This document shows, in pieces, positions 34,924 to 43,295 of a stretch of DNA of 64,000 nucleotides. A program made the position numbers and the translations under genes. Under the pieces are notes generated by a model. The model had not been told where the DNA came from and ran no database searches. It saw nothing but the letters and a program-made list of their open reading frames with translations. Source of the stretch: UBA5448 sp045536965 (GTDB lineage Bacteria > Bacillota > Clostridia > Oscillospirales > SIG627). The stretch's first letter is position 1. Each line of letters starts with the position of its first letter. The stretch is taken from assembly GCA_045536965.1 (NCBI GenBank), contig JAZSON010000029.1, positions 1 to 64,000 of the forward strand, read 5' to 3'.

Positions 34924-35484
34924 TCATTCCGCCTCCAATCCAAGAAGTTTGCGGCAGGTAGCGGTGGCATCGTTAACCCCTGACAGAAGATTTTTTGAGG
35001 AGTCGGTTGCGCCCGAAACAGCTTCAATATCACGGTTGAGTACAAACGGACCGCTTTTTCCTTTGAAAGCGGCAAGGTAGTCTTCTTCCAAAACGCGGGC
35101 GTTGAGTGTGTTGGTTTCGGTGGTGTGAAGGATATGGATATTTAATATTACTGCATTTTTGTCCATACAGACAAGTAAACCGGTTTCATTTCCCGCATTG
35201 TTGATGGTTGTTGGTACGGCAAATCCCTGAAGGATATGCCCCGGTGCATACACTTTATAGATGGCTTGGGACGAACCGATCAATTCGACTTTGGTTTGTA
35301 TGGGCTCGTAAGTGTCAAAGTTTTCGTATGCAGCTTGTAATGCATTTTTTGTTTGTTGTTCTTGGTGGGCGGCAATGCGGTCACTTGTGAAGAGATGGAT
35401 AGTCCAAATCAAAAGAACGACTACGGCGCACAAGATAACGGGGAAAAGGATAGAGAAGACGAAAGTGATTTTATTTTTGTTCAC
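34924..35484 (-). CDS. rnfG: Electron transport complex subunit RnfG (FMN-binding)
   Basis: A 186 aa protein with an N-terminal membrane helix (FSILFPVILCAVVVLLIW) and an extracytoplasmic FMN-binding domain. The Thr in EAVSGATDSSKNLL is the covalent FMN site. I use GTG at 35484, since GGGGGTG lies 8 bases upstream; an ATG at 35490 has the ribosome site too close. The start lies inside the rnfD end. Confidence 0.88.
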   Translation of the reverse strand: MNKNKITFVFSILFPVILCAVVVLLIWTIHLFTSDRIAAHQEQQTKNALQAAYENFDTYEPIQTKVELIGSSQAIYKVYAPGHILQGFAVPTTINNAGNETGLLVCMDKNAVILNIHILHTTETNTLNARVLEEDYLAAFKGKSGPFVLNRDIEAVSGATDSSKNLLSGVNDATATCRKLLGLEAE

Positions 35485-36454
35485 GCACATCACCCCCAAA
35501 TCTCACGGGTTTTCCGTAGCGGTCAAGATAATAGACAAACAGATTCATGATCAAAACAGCGAAGTGAACACCCTCGGCATGCTCGCCGTAATAGCGGAAA
35601 AGAATGGTCAAAAGACCGCAACCCACACCGTAGATCAAACGTCCTTTGGTGGTGCAGGGAGAGGTGGTATAGTCGGTACACATAAAAAAGGCAAGCAAAA
35701 CAAGACCGCCCGACAACAGTTCTGCCATCATAAATTCCCAAGCAACGGCCGATTCGATTTGCGGGAAAAAGAATGTAACTACGCCAACGGTGGCAATGTA
35801 GGAAAGGGGGAGTATGGGAGAAATGACACGTCTGACAATCAAATATACGCCGCCTAAAATGAGAAGAAAGGCTGAAATTTCTCCGATGCATCCGCCTTGC
35901 TTGCCAAAAAACAAGTCCAAAAATGAAATATCATCCGGAAGTGTACCGTTTTTGAGTTGGGTAAGCAGGGTTGTTTCGGCCGTGAAATCTACGGTCATGT
36001 GCAGGGGAGCGGGATGGGTCAGCGGCGATACATAAGCGGTCATTTCCTTGGGAAAACAAATGAAAAGGAAAACGCGGGCAGAAAGTGCGGGGTTGAGAAA
36101 ATTTTTACCCAATCCGCCAAAGAGCTGTTTTACAATGACAATGGCAAAAAATGCGCCGATGACACAAAAATACAAAGGAACGGTGACAGGAAGGGTAAAA
36201 GCAAGGAGAACGCCTGATAAAACAGCAGAAAAATCGCCGAGCGTATTTTTTCTGCCGACTGTTTTTTCGTACAAAAATTCAAATAATACACAACTGACGA
36301 TGCAAAGGGAAGTGATGGTTAAGGAGCGGATACCAAATGTATAGACAGCCCAAATGAGGGCGGGGAGGAGGGCGATGATGACATCCAGCATGAGCATGCG
36401 GGTTGTACGGTTCCCTCTTATATGGGGAGAATCACCGGCTTTGAGCAGATCCAT
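35471..36454 (-). CDS. rnfD: Electron transport complex subunit RnfD
   Basis: A 327 aa membrane protein with about ten helices, homologous to NqrB. It begins DSPHIRGNRTTRMLMLDVII; GLGKNFLNPALSARVFLFI and CTDYTTSPCTTKGRLIYG are conserved. The FMN-attachment region reads TAETTLLTQL, in which the usual Ala before the Thr pair is Glu. Operon order is C-D-G-E-A. Confidence 0.93.
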   Translation of the reverse strand: MDLLKAGDSPHIRGNRTTRMLMLDVIIALLPALIWAVYTFGIRSLTITSLCIVSCVLFEFLYEKTVGRKNTLGDFSAVLSGVLLAFTLPVTVPLYFCVIGAFFAIVIVKQLFGGLGKNFLNPALSARVFLFICFPKEMTAYVSPLTHPAPLHMTVDFTAETTLLTQLKNGTLPDDISFLDLFFGKQGGCIGEISAFLLILGGVYLIVRRVISPILPLSYIATVGVVTFFFPQIESAVAWEFMMAELLSGGLVLLAFFMCTDYTTSPCTTKGRLIYGVGCGLLTILFRYYGEHAEGVHFAVLIMNLFVYYLDRYGKPVRFGGDVREQK

Positions 36455-36475
36455 AATGTTACCCTTTCACAGTTT

Positions 36476-37792
36476 TTATTTTTGGGTGGTATTTTCCGCA
36501 ATTTTGGTTTTAGCGGCGCGGATATCCCGAACCAGTGGAATGCCCGCGGGACAGATATAGGCACAACAACCACATTCGATGCAATCAAAAAGATTTAAAT
36601 CGATGCACCTTTTGTGCAATGACTTGTTGGCATACATGGCAATAAAGTTTGGCATCAAATGCATGGGACAAACGCTCACACAGTTGCCGCAATGAATACA
36701 TACGGGGTCAACGATCTCTTCCGCGATAGCCTCATGTGACAAGGCCAAAATGGCTGTGGTGCCTTTCACCACAGGGGTGTCGGGATCTTCTACGGCCATT
36801 CCCGCCATGGGGCCGCCGTCGATGATTTTTTCAGGACGTTGGTTTAGACCGCCGCAGAAATTTAAAATATCTGCAAACGGGGTGCCGATGGCAACGCGAA
36901 GATTTTGCGGATTCATGACGCAATCACCGCTCACGGTTATGACGCGGTCAAGCTGGGGGAGACCTTTGACGAAAGCGTTGTAGATGTTGCAGCAGGTTTC
37001 GGCATCCAGCACGACCAAACCGATATCGGCAAGAGATTTTCTTTTGGGAATTTCGATTTTTTCAATAGCCCAGACCAGCAGTCGGTCGTCTTCCGACGGA
37101 TATTTGTTATTTAAAGGTCGCACGGTCAGCATATCGCTGTTTTTTAAAAGTTCTTTGAGATGAGCGATCACATCGGTTTTACTGTTCTCAACGGTGAAAA
37201 CCCCTTCTTCAATGTGCAGAGCTTTCATGGCGATCAGCGCGCCGCCTATGACCGATTTCGCATTTTCAAGCAAAAGACGATGGTTGACGGTGATATACGG
37301 TTCGCTGTCCGTACAGTTAACGAACAATTTTTTTGCTTTTTCCAAAGCAGAAGAAATTTTTTCGTGGATAGGCATTGGTGTGGTGCCGGCATTGCAGATG
37401 CCTGCGTTTTTAATGATATTTATGATCTCTTCTGTGGTGGCAGCTGCGAGGGGTTTGGAGAAGGGGGCGATCGCAGGGTCTATGGTGTTGGTATAATCGT
37501 TTTCGATGATGATGTGTTCTGTTTTTTGGCCGTTTGCACCTATATGAGATTGGATGGTGCGCACTTTTCCTGAAACCGAAGCGTGGACAGGGGAGGTGAG
37601 GGCACCGTTATCGCCGATTTTTTGTCCTTTAAAAACAGTGTCGCCCGACTTTACCAGCGATACACACGGATCGGTGGAATGTTGAGGGAGCGGGATATAT
37701 ACAAGCGCAGGAGAGGGCATATTTGTTATGGTGCAATGTTTGGTGGTCTTAAATCCATCGATAAAAATACCGCCTCGAAAAGTGGATGCCAA
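36476..37792 (-). CDS. rnfC: Electron transport complex subunit RnfC
   Basis: Soluble subunit that accepts electrons from NADH or reduces NAD; 438 aa. It has an N-terminal barrel-sandwich domain (SPVHASVSGKVRTIQSH), an NADH/FMN Rossmann region, an SLBB-like part, and two 4Fe-4S motifs, CIHCGNCVSVCP (about 361) and CIECGCCAYICP (about 400). I place the start at TTG 37792, six bases after GGAGGG; a TTG five codons upstream overlaps that site. Confidence 0.92.
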   Translation of the reverse strand: MASTFRGGIFIDGFKTTKHCTITNMPSPALVYIPLPQHSTDPCVSLVKSGDTVFKGQKIGDNGALTSPVHASVSGKVRTIQSHIGANGQKTEHIIIENDYTNTIDPAIAPFSKPLAAATTEEIINIIKNAGICNAGTTPMPIHEKISSALEKAKKLFVNCTDSEPYITVNHRLLLENAKSVIGGALIAMKALHIEEGVFTVENSKTDVIAHLKELLKNSDMLTVRPLNNKYPSEDDRLLVWAIEKIEIPKRKSLADIGLVVLDAETCCNIYNAFVKGLPQLDRVITVSGDCVMNPQNLRVAIGTPFADILNFCGGLNQRPEKIIDGGPMAGMAVEDPDTPVVKGTTAILALSHEAIAEEIVDPVCIHCGNCVSVCPMHLMPNFIAMYANKSLHKRCIDLNLFDCIECGCCAYICPAGIPLVRDIRAAKTKIAENTTQK

Positions 37793-37823
37793 TCGAATCC
37801 CTCCCAAATGTTTATTCTTAATT

Positions 37824-37852
37824 ATTATATCATATTTGTCCTTGTATTACAA
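37824..37852 (-). promoter_or_regulatory. Promoter of the rnf operon
   Basis: Minus strand TTGTAA (37852-37847), 17 bp, TATAAT (37829-37824), about 32 bp before the rnfC start. Confidence 0.7.
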
Positions 37853-37885
37853 GTTTATTATGTAAAAACAGAAGTTTTTTAGGGG

Positions 37886-37922
37886 ATAGAAAAACCGCCG
37901 AAGAATTTTCTTCGGCGGTCGG
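37886..37922 (-). terminator. Terminator after the zinc-ribbon gene
   Basis: On the minus strand GACCGCCGAAGAAAA and TTCTTCGGCGG arms are followed by TTTTTC. Confidence 0.8.
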
Positions 37923-37936
37923 ACATACAATAATAA

Positions 37937-38215
37937 TTACTGTTGATCCTTTTTGGCTGCAAAGCATTCGCTGCAAAGAACGGCACGATCATTGGTGGGT
38001 TGGAAAGGAACTCTTGCTTCCTTGCCGCACTCAGCACAAGTGGTCGTGAAGTACTCTCTGGCGGGTCTGCCGGCGTTTTTACGGGCATCGCGGCAGGCTT
38101 TGCATCTCTGGGGCTCGTTTTGGAAACCCTTTTCAGCGTAAAATTCCTGCTCGCCTGCTGTAAAGACGAATTCGTTGTTGCAGTCCTTGCATACTAAAGT
38201 CTTGTCCTCGTACAT
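37937..38215 (-). CDS. Zinc-ribbon protein (zf-trcl type)
   Basis: A 92 aa protein with four CxxC pairs: LVCKDCNNEFVF, RCKACRDARK, TTCAECGKEARVPF and VLCSECFAAKK. This is the probable zinc-ribbon family common in Clostridia; function unknown, nucleic-acid binding is possible. GGAGGAAAAC precedes the ATG at 38215. Confidence 0.85.
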   Translation of the reverse strand: MYEDKTLVCKDCNNEFVFTAGEQEFYAEKGFQNEPQRCKACRDARKNAGRPAREYFTTTCAECGKEARVPFQPTNDRAVLCSECFAAKKDQQ

Positions 38216-38360
38216 GTTTTCCTCCGCTTGGATTAAATGAATTTTTTTATAGCCCACGAACGGATTTCCACCGCCATCTTCCAAAGGACGCTTTGGGTTA
38301 AGCTACGCAGGCGAATAAGCTAAAACAAATTATGAAATTATAAAATCTATAAAAGGGGAA

Positions 38361-38957
38361 TCAATCACGTAGCTTTAGCTTATTGCGAATCCGTTGAAGG
38401 GCGTTGCTCACTGATTTTGGGGAAACATGAAGGGTAAGAGCAATTTGTTCGTGTGTGCAATCGGAAAGATAAAGCTTTAGGACATTCTGCTCGTAATTGG
38501 ATAGTTCGCTGTCCAAACGAGATAAGAAACGCGCATGATTCTCGCGGTCAACCAAAATTTGTTCGGGATCTCCTTCATGCGAGGGGAAGTCGATGAGCGG
38601 ATCGTTTGGATCGTCGGACGAATCACTCAATGAAAGAGAATTGCGCAGGAGGGAGTTGTTTTTATTGTTGTACTTCTTCAACGCGGATAAAACGGTTCTT
38701 CGAATACAAATATAAGAAAAGGTAGCGAAAGAAGAACAGTGTGCATCATATAACATGACGGCCTTATACAGACCGATGAGTGCTTCTTGCTTTAAATCGT
38801 CCTTCTCGTTTGCGGGAATCACAATGCGGGAAAGAATAGACTGAATTAAAGGGGCACTCTTTTCTGCAATGACCCGAAAAACCTCATGGTCTCCGGCAGC
38901 GGCGCTGCGAATTTCCTCGATGGAAATACCGTCGGCCGAAAGCAATTTTTCGGACAT
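38361..38957 (-). CDS. RNA polymerase sigma factor, SigH-like
   Basis: A 198 aa sigma-70-family factor. Region 2 reads DDLKQEALIGLYKAVMLYD and FATFSYICIRRTVLSALKKYN; region 4 reads YEQNVLKLYLSDCTHEQIALTLHVSPKSVSNALQRIRNKLK. The size and region 2 match SigH/Spo0H-type or related stationary-phase factors. The genome sporulates, so it may be SigH, but the exact paralogue is not certain. It has its own promoter; no anti-sigma gene is adjacent. Confidence 0.82.
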   Translation of the reverse strand: MSEKLLSADGISIEEIRSAAAGDHEVFRVIAEKSAPLIQSILSRIVIPANEKDDLKQEALIGLYKAVMLYDAHCSSFATFSYICIRRTVLSALKKYNNKNNSLLRNSLSLSDSSDDPNDPLIDFPSHEGDPEQILVDRENHARFLSRLDSELSNYEQNVLKLYLSDCTHEQIALTLHVSPKSVSNALQRIRNKLKLRD

Positions 38958-38988
38958 ACCCTACTCCTCAAGTTTTGGTACAAAACTG

Positions 38989-39016
38989 ATTATAACACGA
39001 ATCCCACTTCTGTCAA
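38989..39016 (-). promoter_or_regulatory. Promoter of the sigma factor gene
   Basis: Minus strand TTGACA (39016-39011), 16 bp, TATAAT (38994-38989). Confidence 0.7.
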
Positions 39017-39054
39017 GTCTTTTTCGAGAATTCTTTAAAAAATTTTCTATTTTC

Positions 39055-39083
39055 TTGTAAAAGTGCATTTTATATGTTATACT
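39055..39083 (+). promoter_or_regulatory. Promoter of the DUF4364-like gene
   Basis: TTGTAA (39055-39060), 17 bp, TATACT (39078-39083). Confidence 0.5.
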
Positions 39084-39115
39084 GTATAAAAAGTTGGGTA
39101 AAGGAGTGTGTGAAA

Positions 39116-39655
39116 ATGGCAAGTGCCATGAGAGACGATGAGATCAAATTGCTCATTTTGTATTTGCTTGATCAATTGAAAACCCCTTTATCCGGCGAAG
39201 TTCTTTCTGAAATCGTCTTGTGGGACGGGAATATCAATTTCTTCGATTTTTCGGCGGCTTTTGATGCTTTGACCCAAAGCCGCGCCCTGTTACCTCTTGA
39301 CGGAGAGGGCGCAAAAACCAGATATACCCTTTCTCCCGAGGGGCAAGAAATTCTTCGCTGTATGGGAGAATCTCTTTCGGAAAGCATCCGCTATAAAGCT
39401 TTGCGCTCCGCCACAAGACTTCTTGCCTATCGAAATCAAGGGAGAAGCGCAAGCGCCACTTTAAGTGAGACGGCGGACGGGTTTAGTCTTCGGTGCGTCA
39501 TTCGGGATCGTGAAGAGGTCTTTATGGATCTGACTCTTTATCCCAAAAGTCGTTATGAAGCCGAAAGCTTCAAAATCCGCTTTGAAAACAATCCCGAGGA
39601 CTTGTTGCGTGGTGTGCTGGCGATTCTTTCGGGGCAGGCGAAATTTCTTTATTGA
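39116..39655 (+). CDS. DUF4364 family protein
   Basis: A 179 aa winged-helix-like protein. The N-terminal part (EIKLLILYLLDQLKTPLSGEVL) and DALTQSRALLPL then TRYTLSPEGQEIL fit the clostridial DUF4364 family, which looks like a PadR/MarR-type winged helix fused to a beta domain. A regulatory role is inferred only. The start at 39116 follows AAGGAG. Confidence 0.8.
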   Translation: MASAMRDDEIKLLILYLLDQLKTPLSGEVLSEIVLWDGNINFFDFSAAFDALTQSRALLPLDGEGAKTRYTLSPEGQEILRCMGESLSESIRYKALRSATRLLAYRNQGRSASATLSETADGFSLRCVIRDREEVFMDLTLYPKSRYEAESFKIRFENNPEDLLRGVLAILSGQAKFLY

Positions 39656-39773
39656 AAGAGAATGGTATTGGCAAAAATTGCGGCGGCGCTTTGAGCGCCT
39701 CTTTTTGTTTGTTTTGGGTGATATTCTTTCGATTCAATGGAAAAGGTTAAAAGGTTCGCCGAAAGCTGCCGGT

Positions 39774-40049
39774 TTACATAGTGATAAGATCCACCTCTCC
39801 CTGCGAGGGGTCATTTTCATATATATACAACTTTCTATCCGGCGCCTCGGAAGGGGGAGGCAAATCGTCTTTCTTTTGCAGATTTGTAATATTTTGCGCG
39901 GCGGGAATGGGGAAAAGCAAGTAAAAATCGCTGCGCGCAATGCCCGTCAGAGAAAGATCATCGGTTGAGAGAAAAAGGGAAAAGGTAATTGCGATGGATA
40001 AAAAGGCGGGAATGATGGCGCCGAATATCAAAAAGATCTTTTTATTCAT
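39774..40049 (-). CDS. Small membrane protein downstream of gpr
   Basis: A 91 aa protein with a single N-terminal membrane helix (IFLIFGAIIPAFLSIAITFSL) and a Pro-rich hydrophilic tail. AGGAGGCGGT precedes the ATG and it begins 8 bp after the gpr stop, so it is probably cotranscribed with gpr. I do not recognise a family. Confidence 0.65.
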   Translation of the reverse strand: MNKKIFLIFGAIIPAFLSIAITFSLFLSTDDLSLTGIARSDFYLLFPIPAAQNITNLQKKDDLPPPSEAPDRKLYIYENDPSQGEVDLITM

Positions 40050-40057
40050 ACCGCCTC

Positions 40058-40993
40058 CTAAGATAACAGAGCCAGCATTTCCTCGTAATCCATACCCGGA
40101 TGCAATGCAAGATTTAAGGCGTATGCAATTAAGGTTGATACACTTTCAATGATGCGGTCGGTTTCTTTGGGGGTGACGAAAAGATTTAAGGCATCATCGT
40201 CGAGCAGTTTTTTCAATTCTCCGTAAGAGGGGAGATCTTGGGGTTCGCCCTTTTTGTTTTTAAAGCTTTCCATGGCATCCAGCGCTAAGGTAGCTGCATC
40301 GACGACGGTGGGGACACCGATGGCAATGACGGGTACACCCAAATGTTTTGCATTGATGGTGGGGCGGTTGTTTCCCACCCCCGACCCCGGGGATATGCCG
40401 TTGTCGGAAATTTGTATCGTGCTGGCAAGCCGTCCGATTCGCCGCGCGGCCAAAGCATCCACCACGATGACAAACCGCGGATGGAGATGCTTCGAGAGGC
40501 AGGTGATTACCTCGGCGCTTTCCAGTCCTGTGTCACCCAAAACACCCGGAGTGATTGCCGCCAGTTCGGAAAAGCCCATGGCAGTAAAGAGATCGGGGCG
40601 CGCTTTTTGAATATGTCGGGTAACGATCATGTGTGAAATAACTTCGGGGCCGATGGCATCTGCTGTGATGTCTCGATTGCCAAGTCCTGCCACTAAAGTA
40701 CAACCGTTTGTTGTGAAGGGAGAAAGTATCCGTACCAGAAGATCTTTTAAAATCAACACTTTTTCGCGGTATTCTTCGGCATCATCCAGCCAAACGTGGC
40801 CGATCTCAATGGTATAATAATGCCCGATGGGTTTGCCGATGATTTTTGAAGCTGACTCGGTTTTGATTTCTGTGGTGGTGAGCTTACTGTTGCCGAGTAT
40901 TTCCTCAGAACATATAATTCCATCGGTCTTTTGATTTTTTTCAAGCAAATATTCATGCAGTTCCATGGCCAAATCGCTTCTTTGTGTTTTCAT
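40058..40993 (-). CDS. gpr: GPR endopeptidase (spore germination protease)
   Basis: Aspartic-type protease that degrades small acid-soluble proteins at germination; 311 aa. The N-terminus has RSDLAMELHEYL, the zymogen propeptide region; GLGNRDITADAIGP, GDTGLESAEV and VVDALAARRIGRLASTIQISDNGISPGSGVGN are the family's core. Usually located near rpsT, which is not here. Confidence 0.95.
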   Translation of the reverse strand: MKTQRSDLAMELHEYLLEKNQKTDGIICSEEILGNSKLTTTEIKTESASKIIGKPIGHYYTIEIGHVWLDDAEEYREKVLILKDLLVRILSPFTTNGCTLVAGLGNRDITADAIGPEVISHMIVTRHIQKARPDLFTAMGFSELAAITPGVLGDTGLESAEVITCLSKHLHPRFVIVVDALAARRIGRLASTIQISDNGISPGSGVGNNRPTINAKHLGVPVIAIGVPTVVDAATLALDAMESFKNKKGEPQDLPSYGELKKLLDDDALNLFVTPKETDRIIESVSTLIAYALNLALHPGMDYEEMLALLS

Positions 40994-41088
40994 ATCCCTG
41001 ATTCCTTTAAAAGTATATTTATGGAAATGATGCCCTTTTTTGGAAACTTCTATTCTCTATTATATGAAAAGATGGAAATAATATGAAA

Positions 41089-41118
41089 AAAGGACACTGC
41101 TTTTGGCAGTGTCCTCTT
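41089..41118 (-). terminator. Terminator of rsmA
   Basis: On the minus strand GAGGACACTGCC and GGCAGTGTCC-type arms are followed by TTTTTTC. Confidence 0.8.
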
Positions 41119-41128
41119 GAAAATATTG

Positions 41129-41995
41129 TTATTGTTCTTTCGATTGCAGTGTGCGGTGTGCGTGTATGATGTTGGATAAGGTGCAAAATTCTTCGTTTGA
41201 AAGGGTTTCTCCACGGCGGTTGGCATCGATACTTGCTTCTTCGAATAAGGGAAGCAGGGCGTCTTTTGACATGGATAAAGAAGAAGAAAGAGCGTTGAGA
41301 AGCGTTTTTCTTCTTTGGGAGAAAGCGCCGCGTATTACGTTGAAAAATAAATTGCTGTCAACGGGATTGACGGGAAGGGTAGAATGGGGAATTAAGGATA
41401 CAACCGAGGAAGTAACCGCGGGACGAGGATAAAAGTTTCCCGGAGATACATCGAAGAGCTTTTGCACGCGGCAGTAGTATCCCACCACCGCTGTCAGTGC
41501 GCTGTAAGCAGCGCTTCCCGGGGCAGCGGCCAGACGTTCAGCAACCTCTTTTTGTACCATGAGGGTCAGCGAACGAAAGGGAATGCGGCTTTCAAGCAGA
41601 TGCATTAAAATGGGCGAGGTAATATAATAGGGGAGGTTGGCGCAAACCGACAAAGAATATCCTTTGGTTTTTTCAAGAATGGTCGCAAGATCAATGGTTA
41701 GAATATCACCCCAAATGATCTCGATGTTATCAAAGGGAGAGAGGGTTTCGGTCAGTATCGGTTGCAGTGTGGTATCCACCTCCACGGCGATCACGCGATC
41801 GTAGAGGGTGCAAAGACGGGTCGTCAATGCACCTGCGCCCGGACCGATTTCGAGGCAGGCGGCTTTTTCTTCCCCTGCGGCTCGGCGGGATGCATCGGCA
41901 ATGCGTGCGGGAATGGCGGGCTGAATGAGAAAATTCTGCCCGAACTTTTTTTTCATGTGAAATGCATCGCGGTCATTTTTGGTGTGTTTATCCAT
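41129..41995 (-). CDS. rsmA: 16S rRNA dimethyladenosine transferase RsmA/KsgA
   Basis: Dimethylates A1518 and A1519 of 16S rRNA. It is 288 aa with KKFGQNFL, SAM motif I EIGPGAGALTTRL, acidic VIAVEVD, catalytic NLPYYITSPILMHLL and C-terminal AFSQRRKTLLNAL. Loss of this enzyme gives kasugamycin resistance in other bacteria. Confidence 0.96.
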   Translation of the reverse strand: MDKHTKNDRDAFHMKKKFGQNFLIQPAIPARIADASRRAAGEEKAACLEIGPGAGALTTRLCTLYDRVIAVEVDTTLQPILTETLSPFDNIEIIWGDILTIDLATILEKTKGYSLSVCANLPYYITSPILMHLLESRIPFRSLTLMVQKEVAERLAAAPGSAAYSALTAVVGYYCRVQKLFDVSPGNFYPRPAVTSSVVSLIPHSTLPVNPVDSNLFFNVIRGAFSQRRKTLLNALSSSLSMSKDALLPLFEEASIDANRRGETLSNEEFCTLSNIIHAHRTLQSKEQ

Positions 41996-42071
41996 TGGAA
42001 AAATCTCCTCATAATGTAAGCAAAAACGGGAATACTTGTTTTATAGTCAAGTGAAATGAAAGGGGATGGGT

Positions 42072-42989
42072 ATGAAAGAAGCGGCTGTTAGTTGGTTGGC
42101 GGTTGCCATTGCTGCCGTTTGGGGCAGTTCGTTTTTGTTGATGCAATCGGTGGTGGATGAAATTGGCCCGTCTGCCTATATTTTTCTTCGTTTTTTTCTG
42201 GCGTTTTTGGTGTTAATCGGTGTGTTTGGCAAAACGATTTGCAGCTTAAAACGGGATACGATTCTTTATTCGGCTCTGCTTGGAACCGTTATGTATTTTT
42301 ATATGTTATTTCAGTTTTTCGCATTGGAGAGCACAAGCGGCTCAAATACCGCCTTTTTATCCTCTTCCAGCTTTCTTTTGGTGCCGTTTTTGGCGGCTGT
42401 ATTTTTAGGGAAGAAGCCGACGCTCGGGAATGCACTGGGACTTCTTGTTTCGGCGGCGGGACTTTTGTGGATGACGGGCGGCGTGAGCGGCCGATTTACA
42501 AACGGAGATTTTTACGCTTTAATATCGGCAATTTTGATTGCTGTGCACATCGTATTGGTAGACAAGGCGCTGGGAGAAACAACGGGAGGCGATCGGTTTG
42601 AACAAACATTGGCCATGGGAATCATGCAAATGTTGTTTGCATCCCTCTGGGCATTGGTCGGTTGGCGGTTGGTATCACCAAATTCTCTTGCCCTTCCTCT
42701 CTCGTCTACGGTCATGCTTTCGGTTGCGGGAACGGGAATTCTTTGTTCTGCTTTTTGTTTCACTGCTCAACTGATTGTGCAAACCAAAATGAATCCCACG
42801 CGCTTTGTTCTTGTGTTGATGCTGGAACCCTTGTTTTCATTGCTGTATTTGATGGTGATTCCGATAAATGGTGTGGTGGAGCGGGTAGGATTCGGACAGT
42901 TGGGCGGTATTTTTTTAGTACTTTCAGGGATGGTTATATCCAAAAGCAATCCCGCAAAATGGACTGTAAAAACCAATAAAAAGCGGTGA
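42072..42989 (+). CDS. EamA/DMT-family transporter
   Basis: A 305 aa drug/metabolite transporter with ten helices in two EamA repeats (AVWGSSFLLMQSVVDEIGPSAYIFLRF; second from NGDFYALISAILIAVHIVLVDK). Exporter of an unknown metabolite. ATG at 42072 has AGGGG six bases upstream; an ATG two codons earlier overlaps it. Confidence 0.88.
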   Translation: MKEAAVSWLAVAIAAVWGSSFLLMQSVVDEIGPSAYIFLRFFLAFLVLIGVFGKTICSLKRDTILYSALLGTVMYFYMLFQFFALESTSGSNTAFLSSSSFLLVPFLAAVFLGKKPTLGNALGLLVSAAGLLWMTGGVSGRFTNGDFYALISAILIAVHIVLVDKALGETTGGDRFEQTLAMGIMQMLFASLWALVGWRLVSPNSLALPLSSTVMLSVAGTGILCSAFCFTAQLIVQTKMNPTRFVLVLMLEPLFSLLYLMVIPINGVVERVGFGQLGGIFLVLSGMVISKSNPAKWTVKTNKKR

Positions 42990-43023
42990 TTATCCTACGT
43001 GAGGACACGTCGCCGCTTTTGTT
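42972..43023. terminator. Bidirectional terminator
   Basis: AAAAGCGGTGA and TCGCCGCTTTT arms around an inner CGTG/CACG hairpin, between convergent genes. Confidence 0.6.
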
Positions 43024-43024
43024 T

Positions 43025-43276
43025 TTATTTTCCGTCGAGTGCCTTGCGCAGGGCAATGGCAAGCTGATCGGAACAAGAGGTGGGGCGGAATCCGCATCGG
43101 ATTCCTTTGCATCTTTTTTCGTACTCACTCACAGTCATACCTTCGACCAAAGCGGACAGAGCTTGCAGATTTCCGTTGCAACCGCCCGTGAAAGATACAT
43201 TGTGAATGACGTCACCCTCCAATTCGAAGGTAATGAGGGATGAACATGTGCCATGTGTGTGGTAAGTGTGCTTCAT
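43025..43276 (-). CDS. TSCPD-domain protein (TIGR03905 type)
   Basis: An 83 aa protein resembling the TSCPD domain found at the C-terminus of vitamin B12-dependent ribonucleotide reductase: THGTCSSLITFELEGDVIHNVSF, GGCNGNLQALSALVEGM, and GFRPTSCSDQLA. Stand-alone copies are common in Clostridia; function unknown, metal binding by Cys is likely. AGGAGCAATTAC precedes the ATG. Confidence 0.88.
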   Translation of the reverse strand: MKHTYHTHGTCSSLITFELEGDVIHNVSFTGGCNGNLQALSALVEGMTVSEYEKRCKGIRCGFRPTSCSDQLAIALRKALDGK

Positions 43277-43295
43277 GTAATTGCTCCTAAAATGA

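Noticed and set aside
41059..41085. Sporulation-sigma promoter of gpr
   Set aside because: CATATAATA resembles a SigG/SigK -10 box, but the -35-like CATATT is too close for any of these factors.
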